Under the pieces are notes generated by a model, which was not told where the DNA came from, searched no databases, and saw only the letters and a program-made list of their open reading frames with translations. 64,000 nt of DNA, taken from the NCBI GenBank assembly GCA_911728435.2, contig OU452211.1:12878428-12942427 (forward strand). The letters are read 5' to 3'. Numbering within the stretch: position 1 is the first letter of the stretch; each line of letters starts with the position of its first letter. This document shows positions 1-10,780 of the stretch, one piece after another. The stretch comes from Apoderus coryli. Its lineage: Eukaryota > Arthropoda > Insecta > Coleoptera > Attelabidae. Both the position numbers and the translations under genes were made by a program.

Positions 1-92
1 TTATTAAATTTAGATAAATGACAAAAAGGTCATAAAATTATTACTTTTACACTTAAATATGGAGAGCTATTCGTGCCTCGAGGGCAACAGCT
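1..92. repeat. Short dispersed repeat, inverted copy at 33301-33392
   Basis: This stretch reads as the near-perfect reverse complement of 33301-33392, including the shared segment CTCGAGGGCA and its flanks. It directly abuts the inner end of a mariner inverted repeat here, while its partner lies inside a decayed LTR element. It is probably an untranslated piece of an older retroelement. No coding potential is seen. Confidence 0.6.
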
Positions 93-96
93 AGTT

Positions 97-556
97 TTTA
101 TGTTGATTTTCAATACATTTGGTTTAGACCATTTTAAATTTTTTTACTCGAAAATGTTGCGTCATACGAAAAAAAGCCAAGAGTACTTTTTTCTTTTAAA
201 TTGAATAAGAATTGCAGATATAGATTTTATTTTGAGATAAACCAGTGGCGTATCGGTGTTTTCATTAAAAATATCAGAATCGGTAGCCGTACGCACGCCA
301 CTGCTAGAAATAAAAATAATATTATTGCATGAAAAAATGAGGCTAGATAACCTCTCTACACTAGCCAAATTTCATTGCAATATCTCAATTGGTTATAAAG
401 ATATTAATAAAATTCGAATTTGTTTCTTAAATTTCAACACCCTGTAATTTTGTAACGAAGCATTTTCGGCACATAGTTTATTAAGCAAACTCACATTATT
501 TGTCGATGGTCTATCGATTCTAAAATTTATGCAGGTAAAAGTTGGACCACCCTGTA
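97..556. mobile_element. Mariner-type terminal inverted repeat (outer end at 556)
   Basis: This is a 460-bp terminal repeat of the same family as 5284-5800, read in the opposite orientation. It shares the block around TGCGTCATACGA, the block around GTGGCGTATCGG and the terminal CCACCCTGTA. The end at 556 is followed by TA, as expected for Tc1/mariner target duplication. Only the terminal repeat is present. The interior of the element stops at about 96 against an unrelated repeat, so this is a solo or broken end. Confidence 0.65.
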
Positions 557-558
557 TA

Positions 559-771
559 CGACAGATAATCTCCATTAAAAATGAAGAATATGAAATTAGG
601 TATTTGAGGAGAAAGGGCAATTCAAGTTATTTTGTTTTTCCTGATATCGACGATATATCTCTTGTCAATAGAGATGACATTGTTGCAATAGTTTCCTGTT
701 TTAATGAAAAGGGAACTGCCAGAAATTCATCAGTATTTAAATTTAATTTGGGAAATATTCCACTGCGCTAA
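559..771 (+). pseudogene. 3' coding fragment of an unrecognised, probably transposon-derived protein
   Basis: About 70 codons are open directly downstream of the mariner end at 556 and finish with TAA. The peptide is hydrophilic, with the patterns YEIRYLRRKG and FVFPDIDDISLVNRDDIV. I associate this kind of tail with the C-termini of uncharacterised insect transposon proteins, but I cannot name the family. The mariner seems to have cut the upstream part away. No start codon of its own is visible: the in-frame ATG at 529 lies inside the mariner repeat. Treat it as a relic. Confidence 0.4.
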
Positions 772-1263
772 AATACGATTTTATTAACATATTATTTGTC
801 TATAACTAAATTTAATTTGTTTTTTTTTTTTACTTTAAACATCAACAAAATATTTTTTTAGGTTTCTTTTTTTAATATTGCTTTATTTTGTGCCGTTTTT
901 ACTGAATATAAACATTTATTTGAAGATCGTTTTATTTATTTTATATTAAGACGAATGATCACTATTCACTTGCCGAATGGTTACCACTCTTGGGCAACAT
1001 ATGGCAGATTGCACCTTTTTTTTTTATAAATATTTGTACCTTTCGAACCATAGGCTTTTTAACCTGGAAATGACCCAAATTACGTCTAATAGAATAATTC
1101 ACCTATACAATAAATAAAAACCACAATTTTGTAAAGTGTTAAAAAAAATTAAGTTGTCAAGCAGAACATGCCGAATGACCCCCAATTTCCCCTACAGTAA
1201 TATGCAGTGGGTAGTTTTGGATTGTGAACTCGAAATGTGTAAAAATACAACAAAATTCCTTAC
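772..1263. other. AT-rich intron sequence of the serpin gene
   Basis: This lies downstream (minus-strand sense) of serpin exon 2 and starts with its splice donor. It contains poly-T runs and no supported gene. The next serpin exon is not here and must lie left of base 1. Confidence 0.6.
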
Positions 1264-1826
1264 CCAAATGAGCCAAAAGCCTTCATTATATCAACATCAA
1301 CTTCTTTAGTGGCAGATGTGTGGAACTTGCCAGCATAAGTTGCGTAATTCTTTCCAAATCGTGTTTCCCATACACCCGCTAAGTACAATGTATTAACCAA
1401 AATAAGTTCAGCTTCTTTCAATAAATCTGCGCTGACTAAGTTTTTAATTTTGTTTTGAGTTTGATCTGCTACCCACGAGTTGATCATGTTTGCAGCTTTA
1501 TCGGTATCGGTAAAGTCCAAATTCTCTGCACCAGCTTTAAATGTAGCTTCAGCTGTTTTCACATATGTGTCTTTGATTGGGAAAGTTTTGTCCACAAACA
1601 TTTTGTTTGCTGTCAGGATTTGTAAGTGCCTGGTGTCTGCGTAGATCGTTGGTAACAATTGTTTCATGGCTAAGCTGATTTCTTCTGTTGATGACGGTAG
1701 AGATAACGCTGAGATTATTTCATCTGATGTTTTTCCATTGGATCCGGCTTGCGCAAGCGCTAAAATAACTTCTAAAGAGAATGGACTGAAAATGAAGTTG
1801 TCTTCTGTGGCTGATTTAAGGAGTTC
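1264..1826 (-). CDS. Serpin, exon 2 (helix B to about strand 3A)
   Basis: This is the large second exon of a serine protease inhibitor. The reading frame is open for 187 codons plus 2 nt. It begins after the acceptor TTTTCTAG at 1827-1834 and ends at the donor GTAAGG beginning at 1263. Recognisable serpin blocks occur in order: NFIFSPFSLEVILALAQAGS (helix B), a segment ending KAANMINSWVADQTQNKIKN (helix F), and LVNTLYLAGVWETRFGK (strand 3A). Exon 1 at 11100-11210 joins in phase 0, giving the expected FSGQLYK-ELLKSA transition. Together they give about 224 residues against roughly 380-400 for a whole serpin. The hinge and reactive-centre loop therefore lie left of the window, and the target protease cannot be predicted. 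Many insect serpin genes use alternative last exons, which cannot be checked here. No frame defects are seen. Confidence 0.93.
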
Positions 1827-3435
1827 CTAGAAAAGGATATTCATTTTATTACATATCATTGTTCATAAATCTGCACTTCGTATATGAGTCCAGTAGATGC
1901 AAAAATGTCTATATTGTATGCCTATATTCTCAAAAGAAACTTTTTAGTAGATTTCGAGTTGTTGTTCAAAATAAGTGTTGTTAACTGTGAGAAGTTGCAT
2001 GCAAAACCTTCCATTTGCTGTGAAATTTAAACTTTAAGAGTGATGATATATGTAAAACTCTGCATTTGTTTTGACAGATAAAAAAATATAATTTGAGACA
2101 CGCTCTACTTTGGACGATGTACCAAGTACTTCATTCAAATGTACATAATACAGTTTTCAAGTACTTTTACCCGAGTGCCTAACAATTCTGATTCTAGCCG
2201 CATTATAAGATAAATTTACAGAGGAATTTGTGCAACACATTCCACCTTCAAGTTCTGATTGTATCGATTTTATTTTGGAAAATATATAATAATATCCGAA
2301 TTGTAGATACGATTGTAGTTTTGTTAAAGTAATTACATTTTTGATTGTCATATCAACATCTTAACTATTGTTTCTGATATAAGAACTCCACATTAAAAAT
2401 ATTAAACAAGTTCACACGCGCATATCACTGATATAAAATGTTTTTCTCCTTATAATTAATAATGTACCTACTTGAAATTGAAAAGAAATGTTGCAGATAC
2501 CAGACATAAGTACTATACGGATGCAAAGGGTAGAGATTACCAATGAAGTACTTGTACTGAATTGTGTTTATCATTTAATCAAAATATTTGGTAGGTATGC
2601 GTAATAAAGCTATGTACCTATTTACAGAGGTAACGAAAGCCAACAATTTATCTAGAAAACCATTTATTTTAAAGAGAAGATAAATAAAAAGTTAATTGTG
2701 CGAGGTACAAACCACAAGGGAGAAACTCCTGGCCTCAAAAACGCAAAATCTCTAATGGTTTGGTCGCGAAGTGATATTTTATAAGAGAATAGCAGTAATA
2801 AGGACAGAATAAATAAAATATTAAATAGGTCCAGGCTAGACTAATAAATATGTGCACGGATCTGTGGACAGTCCAGTGTAATTAAACTGAATTAGATACA
2901 CAGGGTAATTAAATGTTTAACCCTGCGTGTGACATGTGTATTTTTTTGCACGATCCGAGACCTCGGGTATGGCAAACCCCACTTGTACACGAATATTTTG
3001 GAACTAGTCTATTGCAATTTGAGACTTTTTGTATATTATTATTCATTAGGATATTTTTCGAGAATCAAACAGAAAACTTTGAAATGCAATGCCATACAAA
3101 AATCTTAATCTAATAGAAGAAGTCGTACTTTAAATCTAAGGAATATTAAAAGAATTGAAAACAAAATTTCCATTTTAAAACTACAGAAAAAAATATGAAA
3201 AAATGTAAAAAAAATTAGAAATTATTGAATTTGCAGTATGATAATGAATACTCCATGCATATATAAGCAAGCATGAAATTGTCTAAGAGGATAATTGGAC
3301 GTTTTCTAAAAGAAGTATATAGTGAACCTTTTCAACGCGATATTAAATACCCTCACAACTTGTAAGTAGGAATTTTTTAAGCCAAAAATAGTTTTTGTAT
3401 TTACAAGGCCTAACGCCAAATCACGGAATTATTGT
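1827..3435. other. Serpin intron 1, segment without recognised genes
   Basis: AT-rich sequence with only scattered short open frames. I see no convincing coding motif, RNA gene or element terminus. It is the 3' part of the large serpin intron 1 (minus-strand sense). Confidence 0.5.
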
Positions 3436-3737
3436 ACAAGGTCCACCCCCAGTTTTATTTTATTTCAGACTTTTCATCGGCTACCTCTTTTCGTAAATTT
3501 GTCTTTATATTTTCATAATATTTGCGTAAGGCATCACATTTTCGCGGATAATTTTCTGGTGTTTCAGCATTAAACCACTTTGAAATTATTTTCCACACCC
3601 CGTCTTTTTCTCGCCATTTTTGGTTGTGGGTTTTTTAAAATTCTATCTTTTTCCTTATATTCTGATACCATCGTCGTCAGAAGTAAGATTTTTTCCCTAT
3701 AGGAAAAATTAGGAGCCCGTTTCTTTGTCTCTTCCAT
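3436..3737 (-). pseudogene. PIF/Harbinger-associated Myb/SANT-like protein, degenerate
   Basis: Read from ATG at 3737, the minus strand gives an N-terminal block APNFSYREKILLLTTMVSEY. After a frame change near 3610 comes GVWKIISKWFNAETPENYPR, and then a CDALRKYYENIKTNLRKEVA segment. This is the trihelix Myb/SANT-like DNA-binding fold that PIF/Harbinger transposons carry as their second gene, where it helps bring the transposase to the DNA ends. The following TGGGGPC-like tail is also typical, but it sits in a shifted frame. About 95 residues are preserved. The gene is broken by at least two frameshifts, and no transposase lies nearby. It is a fossil in the serpin intron. Confidence 0.6.
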
Positions 3738-3917
3738 ATTAAAATAAATAAATAATATAATACATAAAAACTTAACACATTAAAATCAGAAACTAAAATA
3801 AAAATAAATAAATCCTTAGGTTGGCCAGTATTCTTTTGAACATGTTTGTATTAAAATGCGACGATGCTAAATATTTCTTAAACTTAGCTAAGTATTGGCT
3901 GGTGCAATTCATATCCT

Positions 3918-3952
3918 AGATAAGGTCCACCTTATCTTACGGTGGACCTTAG
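3918..3952. repeat. Short perfect hairpin
   Basis: AAGGTCCACC and GGTGGACCTT flank a 9-base loop, a 10-bp perfect stem. It could be the joined remnant of an inverted-repeat element. AAGGTGGAC is also the terminus of the PIF/Harbinger element at 41104, and a PIF Myb relic lies just upstream, so a link is possible but unproven. Confidence 0.45.
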
Positions 3953-4142
3953 CTAAGTTGTAGATTTAAGAGAGGCGGTGCAAATGGCTGTGAGTGTTGA
4001 TTATAGTGGAAGATATAGTACGTACAGTCTAATTAATAAACGATTGATCTATTTGTGATTCAATTATAAATTCTAAAGTAAGTGTGCCCTTTAAGCTGCC
4101 TTTTGTGCGAGAGAGATTTGGGTATTCACCGTATTGGCGGAT

Positions 4143-4573
4143 GACTTCAGAAGGTATTTCTGCATGAAAAAATAATGACAGCTTGCTATATAAACATATG
4201 TCCGCAAATGCTTCGTTTTCTGAGATACGGGGTGTTAAAGTTTTTCTTAAAATCTGAAGACTTATTGATTGCTCTGAAACCGATGGAGATTCATTCAAAA
4301 AAATTGAGATCATTCCTCGTATGCACGCCACAGAACATAAAATTCTTAATTGCATGTCAAAAAATACGCAATAACTACCTCTTAAAACCAACTAAATTTC
4401 ATTTGCATATCTCCACCGGTTTCAGATCAATCAATAAATCTTCAGTTTTTAAGAAAAACTTTATCTGTATCTCAGCAGAAAACGAAGAATGTGTTTATAT
4501 AGCAAACTGTCATTATTTTTGCATGCAGAATTACCTCCTGAAGTTTGTCGCACTTATTTACTAATACCCTGTA
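4143..4573. mobile_element. Mariner-type fold-back MITE
   Basis: The two halves are inverted copies of each other. Shared blocks are TGCATGAAAAAATAATGACAG with TGTCATTATTTTTGCATGCA, the TATATAAACA block, and GAAACCGATGGAGATT with its complement near 4408. The right end is TACCCTGTA followed by TA. The same inverted repeat forms the ends of the larger element at 48908-51711, so this is a small non-autonomous relative. The outermost bases of the left arm cannot be matched. Confidence 0.65.
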
Positions 4574-4610
4574 TAATATATTCTTTAAACATTCTAGAGA
4601 AATTGGCAAA

Positions 4611-5142
4611 TAATATAGTTTTTTCTGTGACGGGAAAAAAGTTTGACATATTTACTCTCTTGACAGGTAATAAAATGTCACTTTTTATCGCCGGGAAAAA
4701 AGTGAGTACTTTTTTCCCCGGGAAAAAAGTGAGCACTTTTTTCCCGGACACATAAGTAACGGTAGATATTTCATTTTAGGAAATTTTATTATACAAAAGT
4801 TACATTTTCTTTATATATCAAAACTGGCAATAATTTGTGACGCTACTTTTGCTGTTTCTACTGACTCCGGTGGAGTGTTCGCAATTTTTAAATTAAATTA
4901 CAGAATGAAATTGACAGATATTTGATTACTTTTTTAAAACTTCAAATTTCACTTGGATAATTTTCTGACTTTTTTCAATATTAAATCGAAGTTTTTCCCG
5001 TCTCAGAAAAAAATAGTGTATCATACACGGGAAAAAAGTTAGATTTTAGCTCTCGGTTTTTTGTCTCCCTCCGCTGCGCGTCGGGAGACAACACAACCTC
5101 GAGCTAAAATCTAGTACTTTTTTCCCTTGTATAATAAATAAC
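4611..5142. mobile_element. Crypton-like element, internally deleted copy 1
   Basis: This copy runs from a left boundary near TTTCTGTGACGGG to the right boundary TTGTATAATAAATAACT. Its left part matches 5150-5283. Its middle matches the 5' part of the recombinase gene (TTTGTGACGCTACTTTTG, CTCCGGTGGAGTG) seen at 7021-7080. Its right part matches 10830-11030. The recombinase coding body is deleted, so it is non-autonomous. It abuts copy 2 head-to-tail. The motif GGGAAAAAAGT is repeated several times in both orientations at 4630-4750. Confidence 0.6.
5018..5134. repeat. Nested hairpin at the Crypton-like element's right end
   Basis: About 40-bp arms (CGGGAAAAAAGT...GATTTTAGCTC and GAGCTAAAATC...ACTTTTTTCCC) enclose a second, GC-rich hairpin (TGTCTCCC with GGGAGACA, loop rich in GCGCG). 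Copy 2 has the same structure at 10908-11014, but the inner hairpin is lost. The structure is constant at this element end, suggesting a functional terminus. Confidence 0.65.
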
Positions 5143-5283
5143 TATTTTTCTGTGACGCGAAAAAAGTTTGACATATTTACTCTCTTGACAGGTAATAAAA
5201 TGTCACTTTTTTCCCGGACACATAAGTAACGGTAGATATTTAATTTTAGGAAATTTTATTATACAAAAGTTACATTTTCTTTA

Positions 5284-6425
5284 TACAGGGTGGTCCAACT
5301 TTTACCTGCATAAATTTCAGAATCGATAGATAATCGACAATTAATGTAAGTTTGGTTAATGAACTATGTGCGAAAAATGCTTCGTTACAAAGTTACAGGG
5401 TGATGAAATTTAAGAAAAAAATTCGAATTCTATTAATATCTTTACAACCAATTGAGATATTTCAATGAAATTTGGCACATGTGGAGAGGTAATCCAGCTT
5501 CATTTTTTCATGTAATAATATAATTTTTATTTTCACTAGTGGCGTGCGTAAGGCTACCAATTGCGACATTTTTAATGAAAAAACAGATACGCCACTGGTT
5601 TATCTCAAAATTAAAATTATATCTGCAATTCATGTTCAATTTAAAAGAAAAAAGTACTCTTGCCTTTTTTTCGTATGACGCAACATTTTTGAGGAAAAAA
5701 ATAAAAATCGTCTAAATTAAATGATGTATTGAAAACCAACATAAAAATAACATATTATCATTACACGTTTTACACATATTTAACAGATTTTACAGGTTTT
5801 TTTTTGCAGAAACTGTTCAAAATGACTACCGTCATTGTCAATACATAATTGGTAAATTTATTTAAACAAAACACTTGGTTACAAAACAGAAATGTCAATC
5901 ATTTTGTCACAACAAATTTGTGTTGCATTTATGTGTTCTTTTTAGTGTTAATAATAATGCCGCGACTATTTAGCAACCAAGAATACGGTTTTTGCGAAGA
6001 AAATGCAGCCGCAAGGGAGTATGCACGCAGATTCCCTAATAGACGTCATCCAACGAGAGAAGTTTTCTCTCAAGTTCATCGGGCATTTCGAGAACGAGGT
6101 TTAAATATTACTTTTAACATAAAAAACGCGAAGAATTAGTCTTAAAAATTCAAGAAGCTTGTGATGAGTTACATCGTAACAATCACATTCTATCGGCAGC
6201 AATTAATAGCATCACCAGAAGATGCCAATTGTGTGTGTTCTAAAATCTGTTAAAACGTGTAATGATATGTTATTTTTATGTTGATTTTCAATACATTTTT
6301 TACTCGAAAATGTTGCGTCATACGAAGAAAAGCCAAAAGTACTTTTTTCTTTTAAATTGAATAAGAATTGCAGAAATGATTTTTATTTTGAGATAAACCA
6401 GTGGCGTATCGGTTTTTTCATTAAC
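5284..6425 (+). mobile_element. Tc1/mariner-like element, deleted, inserted in Crypton-like copy 2
   Basis: The left end TACAGGGTGGTCC follows a TA inside the sequence CTTTATA, which runs on uninterrupted in copy 1 (4800). The left inverted repeat spans about 5284-5800. A complementary right repeat begins near 6244 (ATGATATGTTATTTTTATG) but is cut at about 6425, where the recombinase relic begins. One deletion therefore removed both the outer right end of the mariner and the 3' part of the recombinase gene. It is the same family as 97-556. Confidence 0.75.
5957..6243 (+). pseudogene. DUF4817-type mariner transposase, N- and C-terminal remnants
   Basis: From ATG at 5957 the peptide reads MPRLFSNQEYGF, then ARRFPNRRHPTREVFSQVHR. 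This is the helix-turn-helix (DUF4817-like) N-terminus of an insect mariner-like transposase that binds the transposon ends. The frame stops after about 60 codons. The following sequence in another frame (EELVLKIQEACDELHRNN to the TAA at 6241) resembles the extreme C-terminus of the same family. The catalytic DDE core between them is deleted, so the copy cannot encode an active enzyme. Compare the fuller copy at 34236-35278. Confidence 0.65.
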
Positions 6426-7081
6426 AATACAACACACAACGTGATTGATACATTTTCCATTGCGATATGCATAAAATAGGCGGCGATCCTTTGCTTCTGC
6501 TGGACGAAGGGCTATGTACAATCGGTAAAATTTAATATATTCTTCAGTAACTACAAATCTCCGGTTTACATAATTCTTTGTTTGCTTAAGGTTCGCAATT
6601 AATAGCGTTCCCGAATCTACAATATCATCTTATGTTAGCTGGCTGACTTCACAAATTCGACAAGCTCCTGCAATCCCAAATACAACAAACTTGGCCATTA
6701 AATAAACTTCATCGGGAGCACTATTTAAAAAATCACTAATTTGCGTATTCGTAAAAATTGCAGCTTTCTTGGGCGTATAACCTTTCGCATTTTGTTTCAG
6801 AAATGTAATTAGTTTGAAATATTTAGAAATGTCTACATTATTATTGAATTGTAAGATACTTCTAATCATTGAATAATTGATGGCTGTTGATGTTGTGCAA
6901 GTTCCTAAAAATACGCCAAAAACACCGTCTCCGATAAAGAACTGCATGTCTTTTTCATCTTGCATTCCATAAATCTTGAATACGCGGTTTCGTAAATTTT
7001 CCACGATTTAGCTGGCAATAATTTTTGTGACGCTACTTTTACTAATTCCGGTGGAGTGAGAGAAAACTCGCAATCAGACAT
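6426..7081 (-). pseudogene. Crypton-like tyrosine recombinase, truncated
   Basis: From ATG at 7081 the minus strand encodes MSDCEFSLTPPELVKVASQ and KSWKIYETAYSRFME. After a frameshift near 6985-6890 comes SMIRSILQFNNNVDISKYFK, then GYTPKKAAIFTNTQISDFLN and FVVFGIAGACRICEVSQLT. An in-frame TAA lies at about 6633. The frame continues with a TKNYVNRRFVV region and a YIALRPAE...RRLFYAYRNGKC block. The order and motifs (the core-binding N-terminus, the 'GACR.EL'-like helix carrying the first catalytic arginine, then the RP block) match the tyrosine recombinases of insect Crypton-like elements. The C-terminal HxxR and tyrosine part is missing, because the mariner deletion joins at 6425. In copy 1 (4611-5142) only the first about 20 codons survive. 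Confidence 0.7.
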
Positions 7082-8362
7082 TTTATATTTATATTATTTA
7101 AAACAACTACTAAATAACCACTAAGTTCGTAATTTTTAAACCAAATGACAGAACAAATTGACAGATATTTGATTACTTTAAAGGTTTCTTTAGTAACGCA
7201 GGTATAATTGTCGCTATACACAGAAAAAAAAAACTTGGTTTATCCAAATAAAAAATATTATTTAGAGGTGAATTTGCTAGTTTTCGCAAAATTTTTGTTA
7301 AAGTAGTAAATGTAGTTATCAAGTATGAGTAACTACATTATCTAAAAACGACAATTTTTCCTGCTAAGCTAATATCTTCTCATCTAAACGAGACTTGTAT
7401 GTGCATTAGTTAAATAAGATTTCAAATTGTGAACCTATATAAAATTTTATTTGCGCTAAATGAGTTTGGTATTCTGTTTGAATTAGGTATTGTACACCTA
7501 CAGATTTCCATACGTACCCACTTAGGTGTAGCTATTATTATTAAGAAAATACTTAATGAGGTAATTAGGTAGGTACCTATACGTACCTAACTATTCTCAA
7601 AAATCGTTTTATGAAACCCAAAACTAAATTAGTTCTAATAGGAACATATACCTACCTACCTATAAATTTTATGTATCTGCTTTAGTATATTAATGGACCT
7701 AGGTATGTGCATTATAATATTTAAGTATAAATAAGATTTTAACAACTAAGTAAGTACATAGCTAAAATAGGCACTGATTTAATTAAATCTGTGTAATAGT
7801 TATTTTACCTAATACTTCTCATTTACAAAATTTCTATCCTCCAAAATACCTATCGAATTATTTTATCTGGTAGAGATGGGAACCTATAGTTGTCTACATA
7901 AGTCGTCATTCTATTCCAGCCAACGGTTATTCCCCGTTCTACCTAATGTGTTTGTCCCCGCTGCTAGTCCACGTACCTAAAACCCTTTGTAGAAGCAGGT
8001 GCCGACAACAACATCTTCTATGTGTACCACGTTGTACCTAGCGCGTCTCACTTGGTGTAGAGGGAGGGGGTTTCATTTTGGTATTTTTTGATTAGCGTCT
8101 TGGCGTCGCTCTAACTAGGATCTAGTTATTTGGTGTTTTAATCTGAAGATATTTTAATTTAATATATTAAATTTGGATTTATTGATAGTAAGTGTATACC
8201 TAGATATTGATATCCCAATTTCTACAAGTGGTGAGAACGGACTAGGTATACAGACAGTAACAGATATGTATTATACCAATGTGCATCCAACATAATTAAG
8301 TGTACTTAGTGATCAGTTTGGTGTGTTGAGTTTTGTTAAATATTCATATATTATTAATAACA

Positions 8363-8426
8363 ATGGAGGAAACAAAAGAAATATTAATTAGCTGGAATCT
8401 GGGGGAGCTCGTTGTTACTTTTCTCG
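8363..8426 (+). CDS. Possible first exon of a SAM-like domain protein in the CACAG element
   Basis: ATG at 8363 opens 21 codons and a split codon before the donor GTAAGT at 8427. The peptide MEETKEILISWNLGELVVTF resembles the first helices of the SAM-like domain that begins many uncharacterised transposon-borne insect proteins. The inverted copy (30021-30084) keeps the frame, with one V-to-D difference and a GC-type donor. No following exon is visible, so the gene is incomplete in both copies. Confidence 0.4.
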
Positions 8427-9119
8427 GTAAGTAAATTATAATAATTATTATTTATTTTTATAATTTTACGACCAATGCAAACAATCTTATTTCATGGCAA
8501 TATCAGATATAATCTTTGGCAATAGATACCTATCTAGTTACGTATTATTTAGTAGGTACTTAATCTTAATTTAAAATACTTTTTCTAATTTAATCAATCT
8601 TAATATGGTATTCCTCCATTTACAGCAAGTAAACAATAGTTTAGATGGGTTCACGATAATATATTTAATTTGCCAGGGACGGATTAATTTTTAGCAAATT
8701 AATGCAGTTTTTCAAAAGAAGTTACATAAATATTTTAGCTAGGTATGACTTTTTTCTTTCTTTTGTAAAGGTAGGTATGTATTGATTTGTTTACCATTTT
8801 ACCAATGTCTGTGAATTAGGAGTTGTGGATTGGAATTGTCTTATCATTCCTCGTACGTACTGGTAGAATCTGTTATTTTACTTAGTTTCCTCATAAGGAA
8901 TCTAAAGTTTCTTTGATAATTTTTTTTTTGTTTCAGTGTCATTGTTTTTCGGAAAAACTCGATTTTTTTTTAAATAGCCAATACATTTTAGGTTTATTTG
9001 TCCCCAAATTAGATAACTACCTAGTACCTAGTTAGTAGATGTTGAAATGTATAATATTTATAGTAGAAAATGAATTAGGTATAAACTATATTTTACAAGG
9101 CCGTATTTTTTTTAAGAAA

Positions 9120-9905
9120 ATGCAATTTTTTTGCGATTTTAGTTTTTATTGATTTTTGACATTATTTTTACTGATATAAAAAACTTAAAAGCTCTCATTG
9201 TTACTTTTTTATGAGAAAAATATAGCGTTTACAAATTTTCATTACGACGTTTCGTTTTTGAAAAACCATCAACTTCGATTTTTTAAATACGGCCCTCGAT
9301 TTTTTATTGTTAAATTTAAAGCCATTTTCAAATCAAAAATAGATGTAACGGAATGGTTTCAACAAGTTTTCAGTATTTTTAGCTGTTATTTAAACTTCAA
9401 GAAAAACCGCCATAGTTTGGCACTTATTTTGCGTAAAAGAAAGAAAGGCGTTTCTTTAATAATTTCAAAAAGCACAAAAATTTTAACTAAATTTAAAAAA
9501 CTGCGTACAGAATAAAATGTGCTGACAGAAATAAATTGGCAAATAATAATAAATAATTTTGATTAACGTCGAAAGAATTTTATTGCCAAAATTACTAATT
9601 AGGTATATACTCTGCATTCAGTCAGTTAAGTTAACTATGGCGATTTTTCTTGAATAAGTTTAAATAACAACTAAAAATACTGAAAAGTTGTTTAAACCAC
9701 CTATTTTTGAATTGAAAATGGCTTTAAATTTAACAATAGAAAATCAAGGGCCGTATTTAAAAAATCGAAGTTGATGGTTTTTCGAAAACGAAACGTCGAG
9801 TCTCCTCAAAAAGCAACAATGAGAAAGTGCTTTTCATTTTTTTTATATATCTGTAAAAATAATGTCTGAAATCAATAAAAACTAATATCGCAAAAAATTG
9901 ATTTT
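9120..9905. repeat. Internal fold-back inside the CACAG element
   Basis: Two arms of about 380 bp are inverted copies of each other. Paired blocks include CATCAACTTCGATTTTTTAAA with its complement near 9755, the GAAACGTCG block, and TTTAACAATA near 9725. The same arms are present at 28600-29330 in the inverted copy. Confidence 0.65.
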
Positions 9906-10235
9906 TAAGAAATTCTCGAAAACTGCTAAATTTACTTTACTTTTGAAAACACCATTTAAAAGGTGTTTAAATTGTACAACTTTTCTCTAAGTTAACCGAC
10001 ATTGTCACTCCGACCGTTTCCAAGATCAACCAACCCTAGTTGTTTATGTGCTGAGCAATATTCTCAGGAATTCCGGCAAAGGATTCAGCCGCATTATACC
10101 TACCCACTTTAACATGTGTAGATTGAAGTTTGACTATATATACCTAGCTTATATTACTTATACCTAATACAAGATTTTCAGTAGGCTTAAGTTTATTTTA
10201 AAAAAATAAATAAATAAGAGTCGCACTAAAAACCT

Positions 10236-10780
10236 GATGGTGGTTCAGATAAAAAAACGTAAGCACCACAGGGACCCCCAAATCTTGTCTACCCCTTCTA
10301 GAAAAAATTACTAGAAGAGAGACAAACACTATTTGTCAATTAAATAAAAATATATTGTATGTTAGCAGAGTTTATAGTTATTTTAGTAATGTAGAAAAAA
10401 TTTACTGGATAGACATTAAACGAGTATCATCACTAAAATAACTAGTAAACTTTGCTAGCATACAATATACTTTTATTTAAATGACAAATAGTGTTTTTCT
10501 CTCCCAGACAAGGAGCATATGTAAACTATTCAAGAATATTATCTAAATGACATAATGTCTATCCAGTAAATTTTTCTACATTACTAAAATTACTAATAAA
10601 CTTTGCTAGCATACAATATACTTTTATTTAAATGACAAATAGTGTTTGTCTCTTTTAGACAAGAAGCATATGTAAACTATTCAAGAATATTATCTAAATG
10701 ACATAATGTCTATCCAGTAAATTTTTCTAGAAGGGGTAGACAAGGTTTTGGCTGTCCCTGTGGTGCTTACGTTTTTTATC
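10236..10780. repeat. Subterminal palindromic block of the CACAG element
   Basis: AAAAACGTAAGCACCACAGG near 10250 is matched by the complementary CCTGTGGTGCTTACGTTTTT near 10770. Between them, AATTTTTCTAC, GACAAATAGTG and ATACAATATA blocks recur in both orientations. It forms a multi-arm inverted structure at one element end, the place where transposase-binding repeats are expected. The other copy has it at 27900-28440. Confidence 0.6.

Noticed and set aside
4554..4755. Open frames on both strands with repeated GKKV...FFP residues
   Set aside because: They are translations of the GGGAAAAAAGT repeats and are present on both strands, so they are not a gene.
9198..9515. Lysine-rich 105-codon frame inside the CACAG element
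   Set aside because: It lies in the internal fold-back and is not conserved as a frame in the inverted copy. The composition only reflects AT-rich sequence.
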